Assembly (NCBI RefSeq): GCF_023955655.1
Contig: NZ_JAMXHT010000011.1
Coordinates: 1-64,000, forward strand
DNA: 64,000 nucleotides
Direction of reading: 5' to 3'
Origin: Ralstonia soli
GTDB lineage: Bacteria > Pseudomonadota > Gammaproteobacteria > Burkholderiales > Burkholderiaceae
In this document: positions 20,942 to 30,274 of the stretch, piece after piece
How positions within the stretch are numbered: the first letter of the stretch is position 1
Layout: each line of letters starts with the position of its first letter
The notes under the pieces: model-generated
The model's database searches: none
What the model saw: the letters and a program-made list of their open reading frames with translations, nothing else
Told to the model about the DNA's origin: nothing
Program-made: the position numbers and the translations under genes

Positions 20942-23146
20942 ATGTCTTCGGTCTCCACTTCCGGCGTCCAGATTCGCTCCCGACGCCGCGCGCTGCGCGA
21001 AACGGTCGAGCTGCTGTCGTCGATGCGCTTTGCGATCAGCCTGTTGACGGTGATCGCCATTGCCAGCGTGATCGGCACGGTGCTCAAGCAGAACGAGCCG
21101 TACCCGAACTACGTCAACCAGTTCGGGCCGTTCTGGGCGGATGTGTTCCGCTCGCTGACGCTGCCGACGGTCTACAGCGCGTGGTGGTTCCTGCTGATCC
21201 TGGCGTTCCTCGTGGTGTCGACCTCGCTGTGCATCGTGCGCAATGCGCCGAAGATGCTGGCCGACATGCGCGCCTGGCGCGAGAACGTGCGCGAAGGCAG
21301 CCTGCGCGCGTTCCATCACAAGGACGAATTCGACGCGCCGGCCGATGCTGCGACCGTCACCGCGCGCCTGGCCGCGCTCGCGCAGAACCGCGGCTTCCGC
21401 ATCAAGACATTCCAGCGCGACGGTGGGGCCACGCTCATCACGGCCAAGGCGGGGGCCGGCAACAAGATCGGCTACATCCTGGCGCACACGGCCATCGTCG
21501 TGATCTGCATTGGCGGGCTGCTCGATGGCGACATGATGATCCGCCTGCAGATGTGGTTCGGCGGCAAGTCGCCCATCAAGGGCAATGCGGTCATCAGCGA
21601 GATCGGGCCGGAGCATCGGCTGTCCACCGCCAACCCAGGCTTTCGGGGCAATGCCTTCGTGCCGGAAGGCGCAACTGTTGGCACGGCGATCCTGAACATT
21701 GCGGACGGGGCGATCATCCAGGACTTGCCCTTCAACATCACGCTCAAGAAGTTCACGGTCGAGCATTATTCGACCGGCATGCCCAAGCTGTTCGCCAGCG
21801 ACATCGTCGTAACTGACCGCCGCACCGGCAAGCAGACCGATGCGCGCGTCGAGGTGAACAAGCCGTTCGTGTATGACGGCGTGGCGATCTACCAGTCGAG
21901 CTTTGAAGACGGGGGCTCCAAGCTCAAGCTGACCGGCTTTCCGATGCACGGCGACAACGCCAGGACATTTGCCATGTCGGGCACCGTGGGCGAAAGCTCG
22001 AAGCTCTCCGGCAGCGGTGGCGATTACACGGTGGAGTTCTCCGACTTCCGCCTGATGAACGTCGAGACCATCACGGACGCGTCGGGCAAGCAGGACGCGC
22101 GTGGCGTCGGCAAGAAGGGCGGGGCGGACGGCGGCCTGCGCTCGGAGCTGGGCAACGTCACCAAGATGACGCGCGACCGCGACCTGCGCAACGTCGGCCC
22201 GTCGGTGCAGTACAAGCTGCGCGACGCCAATGGCCAGGCGCACGAGTTCAGCAACTACATGCTGCCCGTCACGCTGGATGGGCAATCGGTGTTTCTCGCC
22301 GGCATGCGCTCGCAGCCGGATGAGCCTTTCCGCTATCTGCGCATTCCCGCCGACGCCCAGGGCACCGTGAACGACTGGATGCGCCTGCGCGCCGCGCTGC
22401 AGAACCCGGCCATGCGTGGCGAGGCGGCGCGCCGCTTTGCGCTGATCTCGATGCCCGGCGAGCACCGTGCCGAGCTGCGCAAGCAGTTGACGGAAAGCGC
22501 CCGCCGCGCGCTGGATCTCTTTGCCGGCGCCGCCGACATGAAAGATGGGGCCCCCGATGCGCAAGGCGGCTTTGCCGCGGTTGCCACGTTCCTGCAGAAG
22601 TCGGTACCCGAAGGCGAACGCGAGAAGGCCGCCGATGTGCTGATGAAGATCATCAACAGCTCGATGTGGGAGCTGTGGCAATTGGCCCGGGCGCAGGACG
22701 GTCTGCCCGCACCTACGGTCGACGCCGCCAGCAGCCAGTGGCTGCAGAACGCCATCAATGCGCTGTCGGACAACGTCTTCTACGGCGCACCCGTCTATCT
22801 GCAGTTGACCGACTTCCGGCAGGTGCAGGCCAGCGTGTTCCAGCTCACGCGTGCGCCCGGCAAAAACATCGTGTATCTTGGGTCGTTGCTGCTGGTGCTG
22901 GGCGTATTCTCGATGTTCTACGTGCGAGAGCGCCGCTGGTGGCTGTGGATCCGACCGCAATCCGGGCGGGCCGACGAAAGCACCTCAGGCGCACATGTGC
23001 TGACCGCCATGTCGACCACGCGCCGCACGCTCGACTTCGACCGCGAGTTCGAGCGCCTCAAGCACGATGTCCGCGCCATCACCGGGATGGCCGACCCAAG
23101 CGGCGCCGCCAGTGCAGCGAGCACCGACCCCAAACCAACGAAGTGA
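20942..23146 (+). CDS. resB: System II cytochrome c assembly protein ResB
   Basis: ResB (Ccs1) with CcsA forms the inner-membrane haem exporter and ligase that attaches haem to CxxCH motifs outside the membrane. The 734-residue product has membrane segments near residues 29-48, 81-98 and 175-195, a large periplasmic domain, and a last membrane helix (VYLGSLLLVLGVFSMFYV) about 95 residues before the end. The start MSSVSTSGVQIRSRRR fits the family. ccsA follows 7 bases after the stop. Confidence 0.93.
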   Translation: MSSVSTSGVQIRSRRRALRETVELLSSMRFAISLLTVIAIASVIGTVLKQNEPYPNYVNQFGPFWADVFRSLTLPTVYSAWWFLLILAFLVVSTSLCIVRNAPKMLADMRAWRENVREGSLRAFHHKDEFDAPADAATVTARLAALAQNRGFRIKTFQRDGGATLITAKAGAGNKIGYILAHTAIVVICIGGLLDGDMMIRLQMWFGGKSPIKGNAVISEIGPEHRLSTANPGFRGNAFVPEGATVGTAILNIADGAIIQDLPFNITLKKFTVEHYSTGMPKLFASDIVVTDRRTGKQTDARVEVNKPFVYDGVAIYQSSFEDGGSKLKLTGFPMHGDNARTFAMSGTVGESSKLSGSGGDYTVEFSDFRLMNVETITDASGKQDARGVGKKGGADGGLRSELGNVTKMTRDRDLRNVGPSVQYKLRDANGQAHEFSNYMLPVTLDGQSVFLAGMRSQPDEPFRYLRIPADAQGTVNDWMRLRAALQNPAMRGEAARRFALISMPGEHRAELRKQLTESARRALDLFAGAADMKDGAPDAQGGFAAVATFLQKSVPEGEREKAADVLMKIINSSMWELWQLARAQDGLPAPTVDAASSQWLQNAINALSDNVFYGAPVYLQLTDFRQVQASVFQLTRAPGKNIVYLGSLLLVLGVFSMFYVRERRWWLWIRPQSGRADESTSGAHVLTAMSTTRRTLDFDREFERLKHDVRAITGMADPSGAASAASTDPKPTK

Positions 23147-23153
23147 GCAGGTG

Positions 23154-24344
23154 ATGGAAGCGACCAATCCTCCCCAAACCTCCGTGGCGAGCGCTGATCT
23201 GGGTGCGCTGCAGCGGCCGTCGTATTTCAGGCGCCTGGGCTGGTTCGACTGGCTGTTTGCCGCGATGCTGGCGGCCGGCGCCGGCTATGCGTTCTCGCGA
23301 TACGGGGCCTACATGGACGGCTACGAGCGCGGCATCCTCGCTGCGGCTGTCCCTGCCTTCGCATGGCTGGGCTGGACGTGGAAGCCGGTGCGCACGCTGA
23401 TGATCGGCATTGCGGTGCTGTCGCTGCTCGGCATCTCGCAGTATGCCGGTGCCAATGGTCCGGACCTGGCCCGTGCCGAGCACGCCTTCTTCCTCAAATA
23501 CTTCCTCGCCAGCCAGTCGGCCATCCTGTGGATGAGCGCGCTGATCTTCCTCTCCACGCTGTTCTTCTGGGTGGGCCTCGCGTTGCGCTGGGAGGCGGGC
23601 GGCTCGATCGGCAGCAAGCTGTGCTGGGCGGCCGTGGTGCTGGGCCTGACCGGCATGCTAGTGCGCTGGTACGAGTCGTACTTGGTCGGAGCGGACATCG
23701 GCCATATCCCTATCTCGAACCTGTATGAGGTGTTCATCCTCTTCACGCTGATCACCTCGCTGTTTTATCTGTACTACGAGCAGCGCTACAAGACGCGCGC
23801 GCTGGGTCCGTTCGTGATGCTGGTGGTATCGGCGGCGGTGGGCTTTCTGCTGTGGTACACGGTGTCGCGCGGCGCGCAGGAGATTCAGCCGCTGGTGCCG
23901 GCGCTGCAGAGCTGGTGGATGAAGATCCACGTGCCTGCCAACTTCATCGGCTACGGCACGTTTGCTCTGTCGGCCATGGTGGGCGCAGCCTATCTGCTCA
24001 AGGAGCACGGCATCCTGGTCGACCGCCTTCCCTCGCTCGAGGTGCTCGACGACGTGATGTACAAGGCCATTACCGTCGGCTTTGCGTTCTTCACCATCGC
24101 CACGATCCTGGGCGCGCTGTGGGCGGCGGACGCCTGGGGCGGCTACTGGAGCTGGGACCCGAAGGAAACCTGGGCGCTGATCGTCTGGCTGAATTACGCC
24201 GCGTGGCTGCACATGCGCCTGATGAAGGGGCTGCGTGGGCGCATGGCGGCCTGGTGGGCGCTGATCGGCCTGCTGGTCACGACCTTCGCCTTCCTGGGGG
24301 TGAACATGTTCCTCTCAGGCTTGCACAGCTACGGCGAGCTGTAA
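23154..24344 (+). CDS. ccsA: System II cytochrome c assembly protein CcsA (also called CcsB/ResC)
   Basis: Haem-handling partner of ResB in the inner membrane. I chose the ATG at 23154 (396 residues, MEATNPPQTS...) right after resB; an in-frame GTG at 23151 is an alternative and the longer frame from 23067 overlaps resB. Several membrane segments are visible and the WWD haem-binding region reads WAADAWGGYWSWDPKETWALIVWL near the C-terminus, with flanking His residues. Together with the upstream cytochrome and dsbD it marks a System II maturation pathway. Confidence 0.94.
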   Translation: MEATNPPQTSVASADLGALQRPSYFRRLGWFDWLFAAMLAAGAGYAFSRYGAYMDGYERGILAAAVPAFAWLGWTWKPVRTLMIGIAVLSLLGISQYAGANGPDLARAEHAFFLKYFLASQSAILWMSALIFLSTLFFWVGLALRWEAGGSIGSKLCWAAVVLGLTGMLVRWYESYLVGADIGHIPISNLYEVFILFTLITSLFYLYYEQRYKTRALGPFVMLVVSAAVGFLLWYTVSRGAQEIQPLVPALQSWWMKIHVPANFIGYGTFALSAMVGAAYLLKEHGILVDRLPSLEVLDDVMYKAITVGFAFFTIATILGALWAADAWGGYWSWDPKETWALIVWLNYAAWLHMRLMKGLRGRMAAWWALIGLLVTTFAFLGVNMFLSGLHSYGEL

Positions 24345-24368
24345 GTCACACAAATTCATCGGCGGACT

Positions 24369-24396
24369 GGAATAAAGACGCGCCTAGCGTGTTTAC
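24369..24396 (+). promoter_or_regulatory. ECF-type promoter candidate
   Basis: GGAATAAA at 24369-24376 and GTTTAC at 24391-24396; GGAAT and GTTTA are 17 bases apart. The GGAA core and spacing resemble ECF sigma promoters rather than sigma-70. It lies about 60 bases before the lipoprotein gene that heads the sigma/anti-sigma cluster, consistent with autoregulation. Confidence 0.45.
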
Positions 24397-24457
24397 TGCT
24401 CTGTGAGGGCGCCTCAGTTTTTCCCCTTCCCGCGTCCCTCCATCCAAGGAGAACAAG

Positions 24458-24886
24458 ATGAGCCAGTCCGCAGCTTCCTCTGTGTCGTTCAATCCGCGCA
24501 TGGCCATCGCTGGCGCGGTGATGCTGGCCGCGTTTGGCCTGGCCGGCTGCAGCAGCATGGGCATGGGAGGTTCGTCCACGCCGACGGCCGTCAAGGTGAG
24601 CAACGGCACGCTCACCGACGAGCACGGCATGACGCTCTACACCTTCGATCGTGATGCCATGGCCGGCAAGAGCGCCTGTAACGGCAAATGCGCCGACAAC
24701 TGGCCGCCGCTGGCCGCCAACGACGCCGACAAGCCCTCCGGCGACTACACCATCATCACTCGCGAGGACGGCAAGAAGCAGTGGGCCTACCACGGCAAGC
24801 CGCTCTATCTCTGGACCAAGGACAAGATGCCCGGCGACCAGACCGGCGATGGCTTCATGAACGTTTGGCACGTCGCCAAACCGTAA
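24458..24886 (+). CDS. Lipoprotein with Yx(F/W)xxD repeats (COG4315 type)
   Basis: A predicted lipoprotein of unknown function. Residues 1-30 are a signal peptide with lipobox LAGC (Cys31). The mature part holds two copies of the secreted-repeat motif: TLYTFDRD and PLYLWTKD, with a conserved CNGKCADNWPPL between them. AAGGAGAACAAG is a strong ribosome binding site. Proteins of this family are often encoded next to ECF sigma/anti-sigma pairs, as here: the sigma gene starts 25 bases after the stop. The Cys pair suggests a redox or metal role, which is inference. Confidence 0.9.
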   Translation: MSQSAASSVSFNPRMAIAGAVMLAAFGLAGCSSMGMGGSSTPTAVKVSNGTLTDEHGMTLYTFDRDAMAGKSACNGKCADNWPPLAANDADKPSGDYTIITREDGKKQWAYHGKPLYLWTKDKMPGDQTGDGFMNVWHVAKP

Positions 24887-24911
24887 GCGCGCCATCCTCG
24901 CTCGCGCCCGC

Positions 24912-25451
24912 ATGTCGGATCTGGCCAGCCGGCTGATTGCGCTCACGCCACGCTTGCGCCGGCACGCGCGTGGCCTGGTGCATGACGCCAGCCGTGCCGA
25001 TGATCTCGTCCAGGACACGCTGGAACGTGCCTGGCGTTACCGCTGGCGCTTCCAGTTGCGTCCCAGATTGGGCGCGGCGGGCGAGGGCGACGGCCTGTTC
25101 GCGTGGCTGCTGACCATCATGCACCGCCTGCACCTGAATGCCCTGCGGCGGCCCGATCGGATTGACCTGACCGAATCGCCGCCCGACATCCCCGTCAACG
25201 ATGACCCGGGGCTGCGCCGCGATCTGCTGCGCGCGCTGGCCGCGTTGCCGGAGGATCAGCGCGCCGCGCTGTTGCTCGTGGGCCTGGAGCAGTTCGCCTA
25301 CAAGGACGCCGCCGAGGTACTGGGCGTACCCGTCGGCACCGTGATGTCGCGCCTGTCACGGGCCCGCGAGCGGATGCGCGCGGCACTCGACGGCGAGCCC
25401 GCGGCACCCCGTTCTGGGGACAGCAACACCACGCTACACCGCGTGAAGTGA
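24912..25451 (+). CDS. ECF-family RNA polymerase sigma factor
   Basis: A 179-residue sigma-70 family protein with only regions 2 and 4. Region 2: DASRADDLVQDTLERAWRYRW (positions about 24984-25046). Region 4: DQRAALLLVGLEQFAYKDAAEVLGVPVGTVMSRLSRARERM. The stop overlaps the frame of the anti-sigma gene. It probably directs RNA polymerase to the GGAAT-N17-GTTTA type promoter at 24369 and perhaps msrPQ; this is inferred from position. Confidence 0.92.
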   Translation: MSDLASRLIALTPRLRRHARGLVHDASRADDLVQDTLERAWRYRWRFQLRPRLGAAGEGDGLFAWLLTIMHRLHLNALRRPDRIDLTESPPDIPVNDDPGLRRDLLRALAALPEDQRAALLLVGLEQFAYKDAAEVLGVPVGTVMSRLSRARERMRAALDGEPAAPRSGDSNTTLHRVK

Positions 25452-25459
25452 GGCCGACC

Positions 25460-26317
25460 ATGTCTGCCGAGATCCACATCGACGAACTCCACGCCTACGC
25501 CGACGGCCGCCTGCCTGCAGCGCGCCGGGCGGCCGTGGAGGCGTACCTTGCCGCGCATCCCGGTGCTGCGGCCGAGGTGGCCGCCTGGCGCGAAGCGGAT
25601 GCGCAGTTGCATCGCGCGCTGGACCCGCTGCTCAATGAGCCGGTGCCGCGGCGCCGCATTCCGGCGGCCATCCTCGCGGCCGCGCAGCGCCCCGCACCAG
25701 CGGGGTTTGGTGCGATGCGCGGCTGGGGCGTCTTGGCGCTGGGTGTGGCTTGCCTAGCCATCGGCACGGGCGCCGGCTGGTTCGGCCGGAGTGCCGTGGA
25801 GCGCACGTTGCCAATGCAACGTTTTGCCAATGACGCGCTCGTGTCGCACGTTGTGTTCTCCCCCGAGTCGAAACACGTGGTGGAGGTGCCCGCCGACGAG
25901 GAGGCGCATCTCGTCACATGGCTGTCGCGGCGGCTGGATGCGCAGTTGCACATTCCTGACCTGACGCCGCTCGGGTACCGGCTCATCGGCGGGCGCCAGA
26001 CCGTGGTGGCCGATGCGCCCACGGCCATGCTGATGTACGAAGGGCCGGGCGGTGTGCGGATCTCGGTGCAGTTGCGGCGCATGCCGAACAACCGCGACAC
26101 CGGCTTCCGGCTGGAGACGCTAGCACCTGAGAACCGCGTGCTGCAGGCGATCCATCCGGCGGTCGGTCATCCGCCGCCGATGGCGTTCTACTGGGCAGAT
26201 CACGGCCTGGGGTTTGCGGTGGCCGGACCGCTTGCGCGCACGCAGTTGCTGGAAGTGGCGCAGGCGGTCTACCGGCAGTACAGCGAATTCACGGGACCGG
26301 CGTCCAGGCAGGAATAA
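25460..26317 (+). CDS. Membrane anti-sigma factor (predicted)
   Basis: The ATG at 25460 gives 285 residues, [19 protein letters not shown]...; a GTG at 25448 overlaps the sigma stop. An N-terminal helical domain of about 80 residues precedes one membrane helix ([19 protein letters not shown], about residues 94-112) and a roughly 170-residue periplasmic part. The arrangement and coupling to the sigma gene support an anti-sigma role. The HxxxCxxC zinc motif of ZAS-type anti-sigmas is missing; the only Cys is in the membrane helix. Confidence 0.8.
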   Translation: MSAEIHIDELHAYADGRLPAARRAAVEAYLAAHPGAAAEVAAWREADAQLHRALDPLLNEPVPRRRIPAAILAAAQRPAPAGFGAMRGWGVLALGVACLAIGTGAGWFGRSAVERTLPMQRFANDALVSHVVFSPESKHVVEVPADEEAHLVTWLSRRLDAQLHIPDLTPLGYRLIGGRQTVVADAPTAMLMYEGPGGVRISVQLRRMPNNRDTGFRLETLAPENRVLQAIHPAVGHPPPMAFYWADHGLGFAVAGPLARTQLLEVAQAVYRQYSEFTGPASRQE

Positions 26318-26414
26318 CGCCGCACATTTTTTTTGCCGCGCGCTGTCAGGTTGGCAGCGTCGGCACGACCAACTCACATGGGACAGCGTTCCCGCACAAC
26401 GAGGACCACGAATC

Positions 26415-27410
<996 letters not shown>

Positions 27411-27420
27411 GGGCGACAAC

Positions 27421-28080
27421 ATGAAAGTGCTGCAGCCCATGCTGTCGCCCAAACAGCTGCGCGTGATGAAGATTGCGGTGTGGCTTGTGGCGCTCGTGCC
27501 ATTTCTGCGCATCGTCTTTCTGGGCGCGACCGACCAGTTCGGACCCAATCCGCTGGAGTTCGTCACGCGCTCGACCGGCACATGGACGCTGGTGCTGTTG
27601 TGCTGCACGCTGGCCATCACGCCGCTGCGCCGGCTTACGGGCATGAACTGGCTCATTCGCCTGCGCCGCATGCTGGGGCTATACACGTTCTTCTATGGCA
27701 CGCTGCACTTCCTGATCTGGTTGGTGGTCGACCGTGGGCTCGATCCGGCATCGATGCTCAAAGACATCGGCAAGCGACCGTTCATCACTGTGGGCTTTAC
27801 CGCGTTCGTGCTGATGATCCCGCTGGCCGCCACGTCCACCAACGCGATGGTGCGCAGGCTGGGCGGCAAGCGCTGGCAGTGGCTGCACCGGCTTGTCTAT
27901 GTGACGGGCGTGCTCGGCATCCTGCACTACTGGTGGCACAAGGCCGGCAAAAACGACTTTGCCGAGGTGTCGATTTACGCGGCGGTGATGGCGGTGCTGC
28001 TGGGGCTGCGCGTGTGGTGGGTGTGGCGTGGCGCGCGACAGGGCACGATGGCCCGCGGTGCCATGCCGGCACGCGATTGA
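27421..28080 (+). CDS. msrQ: Haem-binding membrane subunit MsrQ
   Basis: MsrQ is the inner-membrane b-type haem protein that supplies electrons to MsrP. The ATG at 27421 gives 219 residues with about six membrane segments of the ferric-reductase-like fold and His residues in FYGTLHFLIWL and WLHRLVYVTGVLGILHYWWH. GAGGGCGACAAC precedes the start. A bidirectional terminator follows. Confidence 0.94.
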   Translation: MKVLQPMLSPKQLRVMKIAVWLVALVPFLRIVFLGATDQFGPNPLEFVTRSTGTWTLVLLCCTLAITPLRRLTGMNWLIRLRRMLGLYTFFYGTLHFLIWLVVDRGLDPASMLKDIGKRPFITVGFTAFVLMIPLAATSTNAMVRRLGGKRWQWLHRLVYVTGVLGILHYWWHKAGKNDFAEVSIYAAVMAVLLGLRVWWVWRGARQGTMARGAMPARD

Positions 28081-28097
28081 CGGGCATCGGGCCCATG

Positions 28098-28130
28098 AAA
28101 AAAGCCGACGTACAAACGTCGGCTTTTTCT
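28098..28130. terminator. Bidirectional terminator between msrQ and lysA
   Basis: GCCGACGT (28104-28111)/ACGTCGGC (28116-28123) with an ACAA loop, flanked by A6 on the left and T5 on the right, so it works on both strands for the convergent genes. Confidence 0.9.
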
Positions 28131-28146
28131 TTGCACGGACGCGGGA

Positions 28147-29406
28147 TTACGCGGGGAACAGGTGCTCGCCGCAGATCAAGTCTTCAAAGCACTCGCGCTG
28201 GCGTGCCAGATGGATCTTGTCGCCATCGACGATGACTTCAGCGGCACGGTTACGCGTGTTGTAGTTCGAGCTCATCGTGAAGCCGTACGCACCGGCCGAC
28301 AGGATCGCCAGCACGTCGCCCGGCTGCACGGCCAGCGAACGGTCGCGGCCAAGCCAGTCGCCCGATTCGCACACCGGGCCGACCACGTCATAGACGACCG
28401 GTGCGCTTTGACCCTCGCGCACCGGCACGATGTGGTGGTACGCCTCGTACATTGCCGGGCGGGCCAGGTCGTTCATGGCCGCATCGACGATGCAGAAGTT
28501 CTTGCTGGCGCCCGGCTTGAGGTATTCGACGCGCGTGAGCAGCAGGCCGGCGTTGCCGACCAGCGAGCGGCCCGGCTCGAACAGCACGGTGCGATCGCCA
28601 AAGCCGCGTTGCTCGACGCGGTCCAGCAGCGTGCGTGCGAAGGCCGTGATGTCCGGCGGCGTTTCGTCGGTGTAGGTGATGCCCAGGCCGCCACCCACGT
28701 CGATGTGCGACAGGTGGATGCCTTCGGCGTCGAGCTGGGTCACCACGTCGAGCACCTTGTCCAGCGCATCAAGATACGGCGACACCTCGGTGATCTGCGA
28801 GCCGATATGGCAGTCGATGCCGACCACGCGCAGGTTGGGCATCGCGGCGGCGGCACGGTAGGTCGGCAGCACTTCGTCGAAGGCGACGCCGAACTTGTTG
28901 CCCTTCAGGCCCGTCGAGATATACGGGTGCGTCTTGGCGTCCACGTCGGGGTTGATGCGCAGCGATACCGGCGCGGTCTTGCCCATCGATGCGGCCACGT
29001 CGTTCAGGCGATGCAGCTCGGGAATCGACTCGACGTTGAAGCACGCCACGCCGACTTCCAGTGCGAAGCGCATCTCGTCGGCGCTCTTGCCCACGCCCGA
29101 GAACACGACCTTCGAGGCCGGCGCGCCGGCAGCCAGCACGCGCTTGAGCTCGCCGGCGGAGACGATGTCGAAGCCGGCGCCCAACTGCGCAAACACCTGC
29201 AGCACGGCCAGGTTCGAGTTGGCCTTCATGGCGTACTGCACATGCGCGTTGCGGCCCTCGCACGCGGCGGCGTAGGCGCGATAGTTGGCGGTGAGCGCGG
29301 CGCGCGAGTACACATAGGTGGGCGTGCCGAACTGCGTGGCAATCGCGTCGAGCGCGACGCCTTCGATCATCAGCGCGCCTTCCTGGCGGATCAGGGACTC
29401 AGACAT
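28147..29406 (-). CDS. lysA: Diaminopimelate decarboxylase
   Basis: LysA converts meso-diaminopimelate to L-lysine with pyridoxal phosphate. The start [19 protein letters not shown] at 29406 gives 419 residues. The PLP Lys lies in [15 protein letters not shown], followed by [22 protein letters not shown], and the second-subunit active-site [11 protein letters not shown]. It follows lptM by 72 bases on the same strand. Confidence 0.96.
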   Translation of the reverse strand: MSESLIRQEGALMIEGVALDAIATQFGTPTYVYSRAALTANYRAYAAACEGRNAHVQYAMKANSNLAVLQVFAQLGAGFDIVSAGELKRVLAAGAPASKVVFSGVGKSADEMRFALEVGVACFNVESIPELHRLNDVAASMGKTAPVSLRINPDVDAKTHPYISTGLKGNKFGVAFDEVLPTYRAAAAMPNLRVVGIDCHIGSQITEVSPYLDALDKVLDVVTQLDAEGIHLSHIDVGGGLGITYTDETPPDITAFARTLLDRVEQRGFGDRTVLFEPGRSLVGNAGLLLTRVEYLKPGASKNFCIVDAAMNDLARPAMYEAYHHIVPVREGQSAPVVYDVVGPVCESGDWLGRDRSLAVQPGDVLAILSAGAYGFTMSSNYNTRNRAAEVIVDGDKIHLARQRECFEDLICGEHLFPA

Positions 29407-29478
29407 GAGTGGGAACATTCTGGGCGCCGCATCAGGCTGGGCGTGCAGCGCCGGTTGAGCAACGAAAAAGAGGGCGGA

Positions 29479-29709
29479 TCAGCGGTTGGCGGGCACTGCG
29501 CTGGCGGCATCCGCGGCGGGTTTGGCGCCCGGCACCGGCGGCTGCGGCACGGCGTTCGGGCCTGCGATGCCGGGGTCCGTGGTTTGCGGCGCGGTTGGCG
29601 CCGGCGGCACCTTGGGCATGTACAGCGGCCCGCGAATCCCACAGCCGGATAGGCCTGCGGCCGTCAGGGTCAGGCCGACAGTGGCTACAATGGCGGCGGT
29701 TCGTATCAT
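29479..29709 (-). CDS. lptM: Small lipoprotein LptM (YifL-type)
   Basis: LptM assists disulfide maturation of the LptD/E lipopolysaccharide translocon at the outer membrane. The start at 29709 (MIRTAAIVATVGL...) gives 76 residues, with lipobox LSGC (Cys23) directly followed by the family hallmark CGIRGPLYMP. The rest is Pro/Ala-rich. A longer frame reaching 29766 adds an unconserved N-terminus. Its place between cyaY and lysA is typical for proteobacteria. Confidence 0.85.
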   Translation of the reverse strand: MIRTAAIVATVGLTLTAAGLSGCGIRGPLYMPKVPPAPTAPQTTDPGIAGPNAVPQPPVPGAKPAADAASAVPANR

Positions 29710-29845
29710 CGGATGATGGTGCAGAAAGAGCCTCAAGGGCGTGTCCCTTGCGGCGATCGGAGTCATATGGGACGAGGCGCCTGCTGGTCAGGAAAGGCCG
29801 GAAATGGCCGCCACGCAACGTCCGCGCAAGATTTTGGAGTGTAGC

Positions 29846-30190
29846 ATGCCCCCCCTGAGCGAATCGGAGTTCCTGGCCCTGGCCGAAGCCGAACTCACCC
29901 GCATCGAAAGCATTGTCGAAATCGCGGCCGACGAGGCCGACGCCGACATCGAGGTCAATCGCACCGGCAACGTGCTGACGCTCGAATTCGACGACGGCTC
30001 CAAGATCATCATCAACAGCCAGGCGCCGATGCAGGAACTGTGGGTGGCCGCACGCGCCGGCGGTTTCCACTTCCGGCGCGGTGAGGACGGCCGCTGGGTC
30101 GATACCCGTAGCAAGGAAGAGCTGTACGTCGCGCTCTCACGCTATGTCAGCCAGCAATGCGACGTGGATGTGACGCTGGCCGCCAACTGA
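29846..30190 (+). CDS. cyaY: Frataxin-like iron-sulfur protein CyaY
   Basis: CyaY binds iron and modulates IscS during iron-sulfur cluster assembly. The ATG at 29846 gives 114 residues, MPPLSESEFLALAEAELTRIE..., with the acidic helix (DEADADIEVNRTGNVLTLEF) and the frataxin core INSQAPMQELWVAARAGGFHF near residues 56-76. Divergent from lptM. A bidirectional terminator follows. Confidence 0.94.
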   Translation: MPPLSESEFLALAEAELTRIESIVEIAADEADADIEVNRTGNVLTLEFDDGSKIIINSQAPMQELWVAARAGGFHFRRGEDGRWVDTRSKEELYVALSRYVSQQCDVDVTLAAN

Positions 30191-30218
30191 GCGCAGCGTT
30201 TCGTTCTGCGCGCCCAAT

Positions 30219-30246
30219 GAAAAAGCCGCCCGAAGGGCGGCTTTTT
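30219..30246. terminator. Bidirectional terminator between cyaY and mrcA
   Basis: AAAAAGCCGCCC, loop GAA, GGGCGGCTTTTT centred on 30232. Perfect stem with A/T tails, serving the convergent cyaY (+) and mrcA (-). Confidence 0.9.
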
Positions 30247-30274
30247 CGTCGGCTGTGCAACCCGGTCTGGGCGC

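Noticed and set aside
20792-22960. A 722-codon minus-strand frame opposite resB
   Set aside because: Shadow frame; resB has clear membrane topology on the other strand.
26299-26334. GGCGT...ACGCC followed by T8 near the end of the anti-sigma gene
   Set aside because: Only a 5-bp stem with a 13-base loop and six unpaired bases before the T run; too weak to call a terminator before msrP.
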